From an uncultured Helicobacteraceae bacterium (GTDB lineage: Bacteria > Campylobacterota > Campylobacteria > Campylobacterales > Helicobacteraceae), in assembly GCA_934728205.1 (NCBI GenBank), contig CAKVEH010000054.1, forward strand, positions 1 to 8,420: a stretch of DNA of 8,420 bases, read 5' to 3'. A program made the translations under genes and the position numbers. Positions within the stretch are counted from its first letter, which is position 1; each line of letters starts with the position of its first letter. The notes below the pieces were generated by a model, which was not told the DNA's origin, did no database searches, and saw nothing but the letters and a program-made list of their open reading frames with translations. Below, piece by piece: positions 1-6,181 of this stretch.

Positions 1-1
1 G

Positions 2-127
2 CCTTGGGTTGTGCCTGCATTGCCATTTGCTATTTTGACTTTTATGGCATTTTTGCAAGCCTTTGTGTTTATGATTCTCACTTATGTGTATATTAGCGGA
101 GCGGTAGCGGTAGATTCTGACCATTAA
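2..127 (+). CDS. atpB: ATP synthase subunit a (AtpB), C-terminal fragment
   Basis: The last 41 codons of a gene that begins before the window, ending at TAA 125-127. The fragment is very hydrophobic and ends [19 protein letters not shown]. This matches the final membrane helix and short acidic tail of subunit a of F1Fo ATP synthase as found in Helicobacter. Subunit a forms the two proton half-channels against the c-ring in the inner membrane. The key arginine of the family lies in an earlier helix and is not in the window. No terminator is visible before the next gene 35 bases on, so the two may share a transcript. The identification rests on a short but characteristic tail. Confidence 0.85.
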   Translation, partial: PWVVPALPFAILTFMAFLQAFVFMILTYVYISGAVAVDSDH

Positions 128-150
128 GCAGATATATCGGCTTGGGGCAT

Positions 151-154
151 AAGG
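151..154 (+). promoter_or_regulatory. Ribosome-binding site choosing the ATG at 163
   Basis: AAGG with an 8-base spacer to ATG 163. The alternative in-frame TTG at 142 has no comparable site upstream. The ATG also places the first barrel strand (LLITPSYY) right at the N-terminus, as expected for this fold. Confidence 0.6.
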
Positions 155-162
155 CGCATTTA

Positions 163-735
163 ATGGGCGTGTTGCAATCTTTGCTCATCACGCCTAGCTA
201 CTATGTTTCAAGAGATTGCGCCAAAAAGCTCCCTGCTATCTTAGATTCCCATCAAGTGCGTTATGCTATGTATCGGTGTGATGATATGTCTTTGGCTAAG
301 GATTTTGCCCTGCAGTGTAAAAAGCGTGATATTCGTGTGGTGCTAAACGCCACCTTTGACAACGCCAATCCATTAGCTATCTTAGATTCTCATCTTTTGC
401 ATCATTTTGATGGAATCCACCTAAAAGGTGCGTATTTTACTTGCATAGATTCTATTGTGCGTCATTATGGCGGTATCATTGGATTTAGCGCGCATAGTGT
501 TGATGAGGTATATGGGGCGTTGCGAAGTGGTGCGCATTATTGCACGCTAAGCCCTATTTTCCCCACGCCAAACAAACCCGCCCCATTAGGTATAGAATCT
601 TTGCGCTCCTTGCATACTCAAGCACGAAAGAATACATTTGCGTTAGGAGGCATTGTGAGTGATTCTCACATTGCTAAAATCACGAGCATTGAGCACATTA
701 AGGGCTTTGGCTCTATTCGATATTTTTTCTCCTAA
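163..735 (+). CDS. ThiE/TenI-like thiamine phosphate synthase family protein
   Basis: A 190-residue protein with the order of a small TIM barrel of the ThiE/TenI family. It has a first strand LLITPSYY (7-14), GIHLKG (84-89) where the family has HLGQ, a FSAHS motif matching the family SxH loop, SPIFPTPNKPAPLG (130-143) matching the diphosphate loop TPTK, and ALGGI (160-164) before a final GFGSIRY. ThiE joins the pyrimidine and thiazole halves of thiamine; TenI is a thiazole tautomerase. The acidic Gln-x-Asp metal-binding segment expected after HL is missing, and the phosphate loop carries Asn for Thr. The protein may therefore be TenI-like or have a changed activity. No other thiamine gene is adjacent. 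The words AILDSHQ and AILDSHL recur 47 codons apart, with nearly identical DNA, probably by chance. The family is fairly sure; the reaction is not. Confidence 0.75.
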   Translation: MGVLQSLLITPSYYVSRDCAKKLPAILDSHQVRYAMYRCDDMSLAKDFALQCKKRDIRVVLNATFDNANPLAILDSHLLHHFDGIHLKGAYFTCIDSIVRHYGGIIGFSAHSVDEVYGALRSGAHYCTLSPIFPTPNKPAPLGIESLRSLHTQARKNTFALGGIVSDSHIAKITSIEHIKGFGSIRYFFS

Positions 736-804
736 ATGCGTGATTTTTGCCCAAATAGGCATAATAAAGGAACGATATTTTTATGTGTTAAGGGGTAGAA
801 ATTT

Positions 805-812
805 TATACAAT
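805..812 (+). promoter_or_regulatory. Promoter -10 (TATACAAT) for the PilMNO-like operon
   Basis: TATACAAT lies in an AT-rich stretch 28 bases before the start codon at 841. It is identical to the -10 candidate in front of arsR. No -35 is seen, which is usual for sigma-80 promoters of Helicobacter. The 105-base gap 736-840 holds nothing else convincing. Confidence 0.55.
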
Positions 813-828
813 AACTTTGTAAGTAAGT

Positions 829-832
829 GAGG
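829..832 (+). promoter_or_regulatory. Ribosome-binding site supporting a TTG start
   Basis: GAGG with an 8-base spacer to TTG 841. No ATG in this frame lies near enough to start the conserved N-terminal strand, so TTG is the best start. A TTG start would be expected to lower expression. Confidence 0.55.
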
Positions 833-840
833 TAGGTATT

Positions 841-1857
841 TTGGGCTTATCATCTTTTCTTCGCCCCTTTTTTTCGACTGCGTTTATTGGCGTAGATGTT
901 GATGGGAGATTTTGCAAGGTCTATGTGCTCGCTCGCAAAAACGGACAAACAAAGGAAGAGTTTTGCAAAGAGTTTAAAGCCTTTGACAATAAATTGCCTG
1001 CTGAAGCCGCAAAGCTCATTCGCGCATACAAAAGAAAATATCCATTTACTTATCTTGGCTCAATATCAAAGACTTACAATCAAGGCGTGATTGATACGAC
1101 ACAGAGGGTGAAACTTTCAAAGTTTGGCATTAAACCTGATGAGAATTTGTTTATACGAATGCGGAATTGGGCGTGTTATATACAAAAACGCGCTGTTGCA
1201 GAAAGTAGAGCGCGCTATCTTCAAGCATTGGGGTTGGATTTTTTATTTTCCCCATTTATTATGATTTATACTATTATCGCACACAAAATGCTTCGCACTA
1301 GAAATTGCTTGTATGTGTTGCAACAAAGGTCTAATATCAGCCTGCTTGTAGCAGATAAGAAAAATGTTTTTTTTGGTGGATATTTTCCATTAAGCAGTGA
1401 TTTGGAGGGCATTGGAGATGATGATAACGAGCACAGCGAGATTAGCTCCATTTTAGATATGAAAAATATTGATGGGCTTGCTGGGACTTCCCCAGAGGAG
1501 TTACGAGAGTTAGGAGAGCTAGATGGCATAGATGAGGAAGTCCTTGAGCAAGAGATTGCACCAAAAGAGCTTAAAAATAGAAAAAAAGCTCAAGGCGAGC
1601 AAGCAAGGATTGAGGAATTGCGTGATTTGGCGCGCGCTAATGATACGAGCGAGATTATCACAAATTGTGTGAGCGAGTTTTATAGTAACGATATGTATAA
1701 AAGCGATTTTTTGGACAAAATCATTCTCCTTGACACTTATGGAATCTCTAATCAAGCTGTCGAACATATAAGAAATTCACTTTTAATGGATATTGAAGTG
1801 CGCCCCGTGGATGTAACAAAAACATTGATAGAACTTATGCAAAGGGAGAATCCATAA
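841..1857 (+). CDS. PilM-like (actin-fold) protein of a pilus/secretion alignment complex
   Basis: A 338-residue soluble protein with no signal peptide. FIGVDVDGRFCKVYVL (15-30) has the shape of the first strand pair of actin-like ATPases such as PilM (GIDIGxxxVKvv). YVLQQRSNISLLVADKKNVFFGG (158-180) sits where the second phosphate loop is expected. IILLDTYGISNQAVEHIRNSL (294-314), followed by DIEVRPVD, sits where PilM has LSGGG...LPGLxxxL...VEvxNP. A highly charged acidic/helical insert fills roughly 187-275. PilM is the cytoplasmic member of the PilMNOP complex and binds the PilN N-terminus. Here all three nucleotide loops deviate: DVDG instead of DIGS, no DxG in loop 2, DTYG instead of GGG. 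ATP binding is therefore doubtful, as in the cytoplasmic domain of GspL. The PilN- and PilO-like genes follow with overlaps. The assignment rests on pattern and gene order. Confidence 0.6.
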   Translation: MGLSSFLRPFFSTAFIGVDVDGRFCKVYVLARKNGQTKEEFCKEFKAFDNKLPAEAAKLIRAYKRKYPFTYLGSISKTYNQGVIDTTQRVKLSKFGIKPDENLFIRMRNWACYIQKRAVAESRARYLQALGLDFLFSPFIMIYTIIAHKMLRTRNCLYVLQQRSNISLLVADKKNVFFGGYFPLSSDLEGIGDDDNEHSEISSILDMKNIDGLAGTSPEELRELGELDGIDEEVLEQEIAPKELKNRKKAQGEQARIEELRDLARANDTSEIITNCVSEFYSNDMYKSDFLDKIILLDTYGISNQAVEHIRNSLLMDIEVRPVDVTKTLIELMQRENP

Positions 1858-2417
1858 TGGCATCATATAGCTTCATACAGCCAAAAGCAAAGTCGATTTT
1901 TCGCCGTTTTACAAAATTTTGGCTTTTTTATATTTTGCTAATGATTGTTTGCATTGGCGTGTTTGATAGATTCTTAGAAACTCGTATCGATGGGAAACAA
2001 TACGAAGTTGTCGATATGGATAACCAAACTAAAGAAGTAAGTGAAAAAATCACTGCGACAAAGGAATATATCGCACGCCTTACTTACGAGCACAACACAG
2101 TTGCACTTATTGATGAGAAAGTGGGTGGTGAAAAATCTACAAACCAGCGGTTTATAGGTGGTTTTGAGCGATTGGTAAATCTTATCCCAACGCAAATTAC
2201 GCTTAATAGTATTCGCATTGATGAGAGAAAGCTAGAACTTAAAGGTATCACGCCCTCCCAAGAAGTGTATAAATTTTTGTTAGAAGCGCCGCTTAAGGCG
2301 AGCTTTGATGAAAGTAGGGTGGATTTTTTCCCTTTGCTTAATGGCTGGTTTCATTTTACTTCGGTAAGCAAGCGTAGCGAGCCATTGCGAAAGCCTCAAG
2401 GAGAAGAAGATGAATGA
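1857..2417 (+). CDS. PilN-like inner-membrane protein
   Basis: A 186-residue protein. Its start overlaps the upstream stop by one base (TAATG) and has GGGAG 8 bases before it. A basic N-terminus (1-20) is followed by one membrane helix (about 21-36), a coiled-coil-like segment (about 40-85) and a small alpha/beta domain. In that domain, LVNLIPTQITLNSIRI (106-121) and then LELKGITPSQEVYKFL match the PilN/GspL ferredoxin-like pattern (L..lP..v.L..i....l.l.G.a.s...v..fl). PilN proteins pair with PilO in the periplasm and bind PilM through an N-terminal INLLP-type motif. The weak counterpart here is SFIQP (5-9). Position between the PilM-like and PilO-like genes supports the call. In H. pylori I recall hypothetical genes HP0168 and HP0167 next to arsR; they may be the counterparts, but I cannot confirm this. 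Confidence 0.6.
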   Translation: MASYSFIQPKAKSIFRRFTKFWLFYILLMIVCIGVFDRFLETRIDGKQYEVVDMDNQTKEVSEKITATKEYIARLTYEHNTVALIDEKVGGEKSTNQRFIGGFERLVNLIPTQITLNSIRIDERKLELKGITPSQEVYKFLLEAPLKASFDESRVDFFPLLNGWFHFTSVSKRSEPLRKPQGEEDE

Positions 2418-3054
2418 TTACAAAAGTGAATTCACGATAAAAAACACCCTCTTTTTCTTTGTTTTTGTGATAATTTGTGCTATTGGAGCAGTCAATGTGC
2501 TTTTGCCTCGCATAGAGACTTATAAGAAACAACTCACAGAAAATCGGCGCGAAGAGCTTATTTACAATCAAGCTGTGAATGAATACAACAAAACCAAAGC
2601 CACGCTTAAATCTCTCATTGAGGAAAATGCCCAAGCTTTTGATAGACTGTATGCTGACACACCGACAGAAAAGCAACTCCAAGAACGCATAAAACATTAT
2701 TTTGTCTCACTTAAAGTGAAGAAAAAAGAGACCAAATCAGATAACAACATTTCTTATACGAAGTTTGATATTTCTGGCTTTATGGCAAACAACACAAAAG
2801 TGCTTGAATTTTTAGAACAAGTTGGCAATTTAGAAAATATTGTGCAAATTAACGCTCCTCTAATCGTGCGTGAGGATAAGGCAAGCAAGACGCTTAGCGT
2901 GTTTTTTAGCCTTGAGATTCTCCAAAGCCACTATACGCCAAGCGAGATTATTTTGCAAGAAGATTTGCAATACAAGCACCCAAGCAAGATACCAGCGCAA
3001 TCAAGCCAAGATTCTGGAGCAATGTTGCAATTTGTGTTAGGGTTGCGCGATTAA
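2410..3054 (+). CDS. PilO-like inner-membrane protein
   Basis: A 214-residue protein overlapping the previous gene by 8 bases, with AAGGAG 6 bases before ATG. A short cytoplasmic N-terminus precedes a membrane helix (about 13-32), then a helical coiled-coil-like region (about 35-100). A ferredoxin-like domain begins at FDISGFMANNTKVLEFLEQV (119-138) and continues with NIVQINAPLIV and LSVFFSLEIL. This matches the PilO/GspM plan (l.v.G.y....Fl..l..l..iv.i..l......l...f.l). The last 40 residues are polar and probably flexible. PilO dimerises with PilN in the periplasm and links the cytoplasmic ring to the outer-membrane secretin. No PilP, PilQ, PilB, PilC or pilin gene follows; arsR does. The general type is well supported; the role in this organism is unknown. 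Confidence 0.6.
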   Translation: MNDYKSEFTIKNTLFFFVFVIICAIGAVNVLLPRIETYKKQLTENRREELIYNQAVNEYNKTKATLKSLIEENAQAFDRLYADTPTEKQLQERIKHYFVSLKVKKKETKSDNNISYTKFDISGFMANNTKVLEFLEQVGNLENIVQINAPLIVREDKASKTLSVFFSLEILQSHYTPSEIILQEDLQYKHPSKIPAQSSQDSGAMLQFVLGLRD

Positions 3055-3065
3055 ATCCAATAAAG

Positions 3066-3092
3066 TGCTTTACTTAATTTTATCTTAAAGCA
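3066..3092 (+). repeat. Inverted repeat TGCTTTA/TAAAGCA upstream of arsR
   Basis: Perfect 7-base arms TGCTTTA (3066-3072) and TAAAGCA (3086-3092), 13 bases apart. They lie just after the PilO-like stop and end 7 bases before the arsR -10. A second dyad TAAAG-TG-CTTTA (3061-3072) overlaps the left arm. It could be an operator over the -35 region or, because TTTT follows (3093-3096), a weak terminator of the upstream operon. Confidence 0.45.
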
Positions 3093-3098
3093 TTTTGT

Positions 3099-3106
3099 TA
3101 TACAAT
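3099..3106 (+). promoter_or_regulatory. Promoter -10 (TATACAAT) of arsR
   Basis: TATACAAT in an AT-rich region 38 bases before the arsR ATG, identical to the box at 805-812. The expected transcript start is near 3112. The short leader could form a 5-bp hairpin, GGTTT-AGCA-AAACC (3119-3132), just before the AAGGAG ribosome-binding site (3134-3139). Confidence 0.6.
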
Positions 3107-3144
3107 ACGCTAAATTTCGGTTTAGCAAAACCAAAGGAGAATGA

Positions 3145-3861
3145 ATGTCAAAAGAGACCCAAAAAGAACCAACAAAAGAGATGTTGGAAGTGTTGATGAT
3201 TGAAGATGATATGGAGCTTGCCGAGATTCTCACAGAATACCTTAAGGGGCACGATATGAATGTAACAAACTATGATGAGCCCTACACAGGAATGAGTGCC
3301 GTCAATGCCAAGCATTTTGATATTTTATTACTTGATTTAACCTTGCCAAACCTCGATGGATTAGAGGTTTGTAAGCGTGTAGCAAAGCAAAAAAATATCC
3401 CAATCATCATTTCTTCAGCAAGAAGCGATGTCGATGATAAGGTAAAAGCCCTAGAATATGGTGCAGATGATTATTTGCCCAAGCCTTATGACCCAAAAGA
3501 GCTTGTAGCGCGCATTAACTCACTTTTGCGCCGATACGCAAAGAAAAATCCAAAAGAGCTTAGCAGGGAAAAAGAATCAATCTTTAAAATTGATAAGCAA
3601 ACAAGGCAGGTGTATTTTAAGGATAAAATGCTTGAACTCACAAGAGCGGAATATGAGATTCTCACATTGCTTATTGGCAAAAAGGGGCAGGTGTTTTCAC
3701 GCGAGGCAATCGCCATAGAATCTGAAAGTATCAACCCAGAGAGCTCAAACAAAAGCATTGATGTGATTATTGGGCGATTACGCTCTAAGATTGAGGAGAA
3801 TCCAAAATCGCCAAAATACATTATATCCGTGCGCGGAGTGGGCTATAAACTTGAAGCGTAG
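3145..3861 (+). CDS. arsR: OmpR-family response regulator, ArsR (HP0166) type
   Basis: A 238-residue protein. The receiver domain (about 14-125) has the acidic pair D21/D22, phosphoacceptor D64 in [12 protein letters not shown], switch Ser S91 and conserved K113 in PKPYDP. The C-terminal winged-helix DNA-binding domain (about 140-238) has [31 protein letters not shown] and [10 protein letters not shown]. It closely matches H. pylori ArsR, the regulator of the ArsRS acid-response two-component system, as I recall it. Here the N-terminus is about 12 residues longer ([11 protein letters not shown]); the strong AAGGAG site favours this start over the internal ATG at 3181. In H. pylori the ArsS sensor kinase gene follows arsR. 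Here the next gene is convergent flgK, so the kinase lies elsewhere or is absent. The name ArsR here means acid-responsive signalling, not arsenic. Confidence 0.9.
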   Translation: MSKETQKEPTKEMLEVLMIEDDMELAEILTEYLKGHDMNVTNYDEPYTGMSAVNAKHFDILLLDLTLPNLDGLEVCKRVAKQKNIPIIISSARSDVDDKVKALEYGADDYLPKPYDPKELVARINSLLRRYAKKNPKELSREKESIFKIDKQTRQVYFKDKMLELTRAEYEILTLLIGKKGQVFSREAIAIESESINPESSNKSIDVIIGRLRSKIEENPKSPKYIISVRGVGYKLEA

Positions 3862-3890
3862 GGGAATTGCGCAGATTTCCTCATCTTTTT
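3861..3890 (+). terminator. Weak intrinsic terminator after arsR
   Basis: GGGGAA (3861-3866) can pair with TTCCTC (3877-3882), including one G-T pair, around a 10-base loop. TTTTT follows at 3886-3890. It starts at the last base of the arsR stop and separates arsR from convergent flgK. The stem is short, so efficiency is uncertain. Confidence 0.4.
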
Positions 3891-3901
3891 AAATGCGGTA
3901 A

Positions 3902-5725
3902 TTATTGCTTTATACTTAGGAGTGTTTCTATCATTCTATCAATGGTGGTGATGACTTTGGCATTTGCCGCATAACCACCTTGAAATTTAATAAGATTTAC
4001 CATTTCCTCGTCAATGCTTACCTGTGAAATAGAGTGGTGCTCTTTTTTCACCGCGCTTAGCACAGCATCTTTAGTTTCTTTGGTGCGTTCTGTTTGTTCG
4101 GTTTGTGTTGCCACGCGCCCCGTTACAAACTGAAAATACTCAGAAATGCGCATAGTTTTTGGCTCTTTGGCTAAAAATGGATAGAAATCCACTTCATCAT
4201 ATTGGAGTTGTTGCATCATATTTGCCACTTCAAAGTTCCCAGCCACAGGAGAGAGCCAAGGTCTAATCAACGCTGAATCGCGTGCATATTCAGGGTTGAG
4301 CGCGATATTTCTCGCACTATTTCCATCAAAAAACCGATTGATTCCAAGTGCGCCCACAAAGTTTGTGCCATTATCTTTGATACTTACATACAAGCCTTGT
4401 GAAGGATTTTTCGCAGCAACGACAAATTGGCGTCCAATCGGGTGATAGTAGGCTTGGAAATAGTCATCGACATCGTTGAGCGCGTTGTTATCTGCATTAT
4501 CATCAGTGTTTGCATTGATAGCTTTGATAATATCATTCATCGTGGTGATGCGGTCTATGTTGATAGTTTTGCGCACGATTTCTTCGCCCTTTGTATTATA
4601 CACAATAATATCAAAACTCCCCTCTTTAATGTTGTAGGGGGAATCAATAAGCGCAGCGGTATTCCAAATATCCAAAATATCACTTTTAATATCGTGTGTG
4701 GCACTCTGGGCGTAAATATGGTTGGTTGCTTCGATAAGCCCCCGTGCAAAGACATCAAGGTGGTTGATATAATCTTGAAGTTTTCCAAGTGGCGCGTCAT
4801 AAGTCCCATCGCCAAAAAGCGCGATAAGCGAGCCAGCCTTGCCTTGAGTAAGTTTGTCAGTGATTTCTATGGTTTTAAAGTCATCACCTTGAAAATACAC
4901 ATGCGCTAAATTTGGCGCATTTTCATCTGTTTTTACAATGATTGGATGGTGCATTGCACCATCGACAATGTTAAAGCCGTGTGCGACATTAAGCACATAT
5001 TCATCATCAAAGTCCGCCATTCTAGGTGCGATTGGATATTTTGTCCATAGGTGGTTTTTAAACACATTTGCTCCAAGCAATGATTGAATATTAAATTCAA
5101 GCTCATCACGCCTATCACGCAATTCATTCGCCTGCATAAATTGGATTTGGTCTTCCATTTCTTTGATTTTGCCGTTGATTTGTGCGATTTCTTTGGCGTT
5201 GGCATTGACTTCTTTAATCACCACTTCAAGCTCTTCGCTCGCCTTTCTTTGGAGGATTTCTAGTCGCCTGCGTGTATCAGTGATAGTTTTGACTAGTGTT
5301 TGGGCGTCTTTTGCGAGGACTTGCTTTTGTGCTGGGTCGGTGGAGTATTTTGCTAAATCTTTCCAAGAATCAAAGTATCGCTCTAAATCGTTGTAGATTC
5401 CCACTTCATCGACTTCTGGGAAAAATGCACTTGCCTCGCGCAAATATTCAAAATGTGTGTTGTAAAATTGTGATTCTTCGCTTGCCCTACGATAGCGTGA
5501 AAATACAAACTCATCGTGCACTCTAGCGATAGTCTCTACGCTCACGCCACGCCCGATATTTACCCCTTGATAATACAAAGGTTTCTCTGGGCGCACGATT
5601 GTGCGCTGACGACTATAAAATTCATCACTCGCGTTTGAAATATTATTGCCCGTTACATCTACCATTACTTGGTGGGCAGATAATCCCGTGTATGAAGTGT
5701 TTAGTGATGATAAAATGCCACCCAT
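3902..5725 (-). CDS. flgK: Flagellar hook-associated protein 1 (FlgK)
   Basis: A 607-residue protein, close to the usual epsilonproteobacterial FlgK length. The N-terminus GGILSSLNTSYTGLSAHQ and the following VTGNNISNASDEFYSRQR are the flagellar rod/hook motif shared by FlgK-type proteins. The C-terminus (about 570-607), with SIDEEMVNLIKFQGGYAANA and IDRMIETLL, is the matching helix that packs against it. The middle forms the exposed D2-type domains and includes an Asn/Asp-rich run around 403-421. FlgK is exported through the flagellar type III apparatus and forms the first hook-filament junction ring. The ATG has AAAGG 7 bases upstream. The start codon lies inside a predicted hairpin shared with the end of flgN, which starts 10 bases beyond it. 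It is the last gene of flgM-flgN-flgK and converges on arsR. Confidence 0.96.
   Translation of the reverse strand: MGGILSSLNTSYTGLSAHQVMVDVTGNNISNASDEFYSRQRTIVRPEKPLYYQGVNIGRGVSVETIARVHDEFVFSRYRRASEESQFYNTHFEYLREASAFFPEVDEVGIYNDLERYFDSWKDLAKYSTDPAQKQVLAKDAQTLVKTITDTRRRLEILQRKASEELEVVIKEVNANAKEIAQINGKIKEMEDQIQFMQANELRDRRDELEFNIQSLLGANVFKNHLWTKYPIAPRMADFDDEYVLNVAHGFNIVDGAMHHPIIVKTDENAPNLAHVYFQGDDFKTIEITDKLTQGKAGSLIALFGDGTYDAPLGKLQDYINHLDVFARGLIEATNHIYAQSATHDIKSDILDIWNTAALIDSPYNIKEGSFDIIVYNTKGEEIVRKTINIDRITTMNDIIKAINANTDDNADNNALNDVDDYFQAYYHPIGRQFVVAAKNPSQGLYVSIKDNGTNFVGALGINRFFDGNSARNIALNPEYARDSALIRPWLSPVAGNFEVANMMQQLQYDEVDFYPFLAKEPKTMRISEYFQFVTGRVATQTEQTERTKETKDAVLSAVKKEHHSISQVSIDEEMVNLIKFQGGYAANAKVITTIDRMIETLLSIKQ
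4945..4963. repeat. 19-bp palindrome inside flgK
   Basis: GATGGTGCA and TGCACCATC are perfect inverted arms around a single central T. In RNA this allows an 8-bp stem with a 3-base loop. It encodes part of the FlgK middle domain (DGAMHH). It may be chance. Confidence 0.5.
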
Positions 5726-5760
5726 ATTTAGACCTTTATGCGTTAATGTCTAAAATATGG
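5722..5760 (-). promoter_or_regulatory. Hairpin covering the flgK start codon (flgN-flgK coupling)
   Basis: On the minus-strand mRNA, CCATATTTTAGAC (5760-5748), within the last flgN codons, can pair with GTCTAAATATGG (5733-5722). This gives 12 base pairs with one bulged U. The 14-base loop (5747-5734) holds the flgN stop and most of the AAAGG ribosome-binding site. The flgK ATG (5725-5723) is fully in the stem. A ribosome finishing flgN would open it, so flgK translation should depend on flgN translation. The pairing is seen directly; the function is inferred. Confidence 0.55.
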
Positions 5761-6161
5761 CTTTTTGGTTTGCTTGTCGTGTAGTCGTGATTCTCATAAG
5801 GCACGAGAGCTTTAAGCAATGAAGTATAAAACTCACCGACAGCAAATACGCTTTGTGCGTAAGATGAGTTAATGTCTTTAAGTGTTTTAAGCGTGCTTTT
5901 TAATCGCTCTAAGCCCTCATCAACTTGAGAATCTAGCAATTCATTCATTGGTTTATTGGGGTTTTTTTCCATAAGTTCGCGCATTTGTGATTCTAAAAGC
6001 GATTTGTTGGTTTCAAATGATTTGATGAGGAGCTTTTTTTCTTCGTTGCGTGCAAAAATCGCATCATTGTTTGCCAACGCAATGTCAGCAACATCTTCTT
6101 TGGTAAGAATTATAAGTTTATCTAAATCACTAATGGCTTCTTGTAGATGTTGTAATAGCAT
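5736..6161 (-). CDS. flgN: FlgN-like flagellar export chaperone
   Basis: A 141-residue, almost entirely helical protein beginning MLLQHLQEAISDLDKLIILT and rich in Leu, Lys and Glu. A long N-terminal helix pair is followed by a helical C-terminus ending in a polar tail. This size and pattern fit FlgN, the cytoplasmic chaperone that delivers FlgK and FlgL to the flagellar export gate. FlgN sequences diverge strongly, so the position between flgM and flgK, as in H. pylori (HP1122/HP1120/HP1119) and Campylobacter, carries much of the evidence. The ATG at 6161 has TTTGGAG 6 bases before it. The in-frame TTG at 6173, which would add 4 residues, forms part of that site and is rejected as the start. 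The 3' end takes part in the flgK start hairpin. Confidence 0.75.
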   Translation of the reverse strand: MLLQHLQEAISDLDKLIILTKEDVADIALANNDAIFARNEEKKLLIKSFETNKSLLESQMRELMEKNPNKPMNELLDSQVDEGLERLKSTLKTLKDINSSYAQSVFAVGEFYTSLLKALVPYENHDYTTSKPKSHILDINA

Positions 6162-6167
6162 TGCAAT

Positions 6168-6171
6168 CTCC
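6168..6171 (-). promoter_or_regulatory. Ribosome-binding site choosing the flgN ATG
   Basis: GGAG (minus strand) with a 6-base spacer to ATG 6161. It overlaps the alternative TTG codon at 6171-6173, which therefore cannot be the main start. Confidence 0.6.
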
Positions 6172-6181
6172 AAATGCGCTC

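Noticed and set aside
142..162. TTG start adding 7 residues to the ThiE-like protein
   Set aside because: No ribosome-binding site before it; AAGG at 151-154 serves the ATG at 163.
748..765. Short TGCC/GGCA stem after the ThiE-like gene as a terminator
   Set aside because: Only 4 bp and no T-run close behind.
783..791. AAAGGA followed by ATG TGT TAA, a two-codon leader ORF
   Set aside because: Lies upstream of the predicted promoter at 805-812, so probably not on the operon transcript; too short to judge.
1367..1374. T8 run in the PilM-like gene, and A8 at 6663-6670 in the small membrane gene, as phase-variation tracts
   Set aside because: Both frames are intact, and tracts of 8 A/T are common in such AT-rich DNA; no second-frame continuation suggests switching.
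3181..3183. Internal ATG of arsR as the true start, matching the H. pylori N-terminus
   Set aside because: No ribosome-binding site; AAGGAG serves the ATG at 3145.
4427..4909. 160-codon open frame on the + strand inside flgK
   Set aside because: Fully antisense to a clear flgK, with no ribosome-binding site of note and no recognisable domain; a shadow of FlgK codon use.
4901..4923. ATGCGC/GCGCAT stem followed by TTTT, antisense terminator in flgK
   Set aside because: Only 6 bp, inside coding sequence, and easily explained by the codons used there.
6158..6171. GG-N10-GC spacing on the minus strand, sigma-54-like
   Set aside because: It is the flgN ribosome-binding site plus start codon, and the -12 context is ATGC rather than TTGC.
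6162..6173. TTG start adding 4 residues to FlgN
   Set aside because: The TTG lies within the ribosome-binding site of the ATG at 6161.
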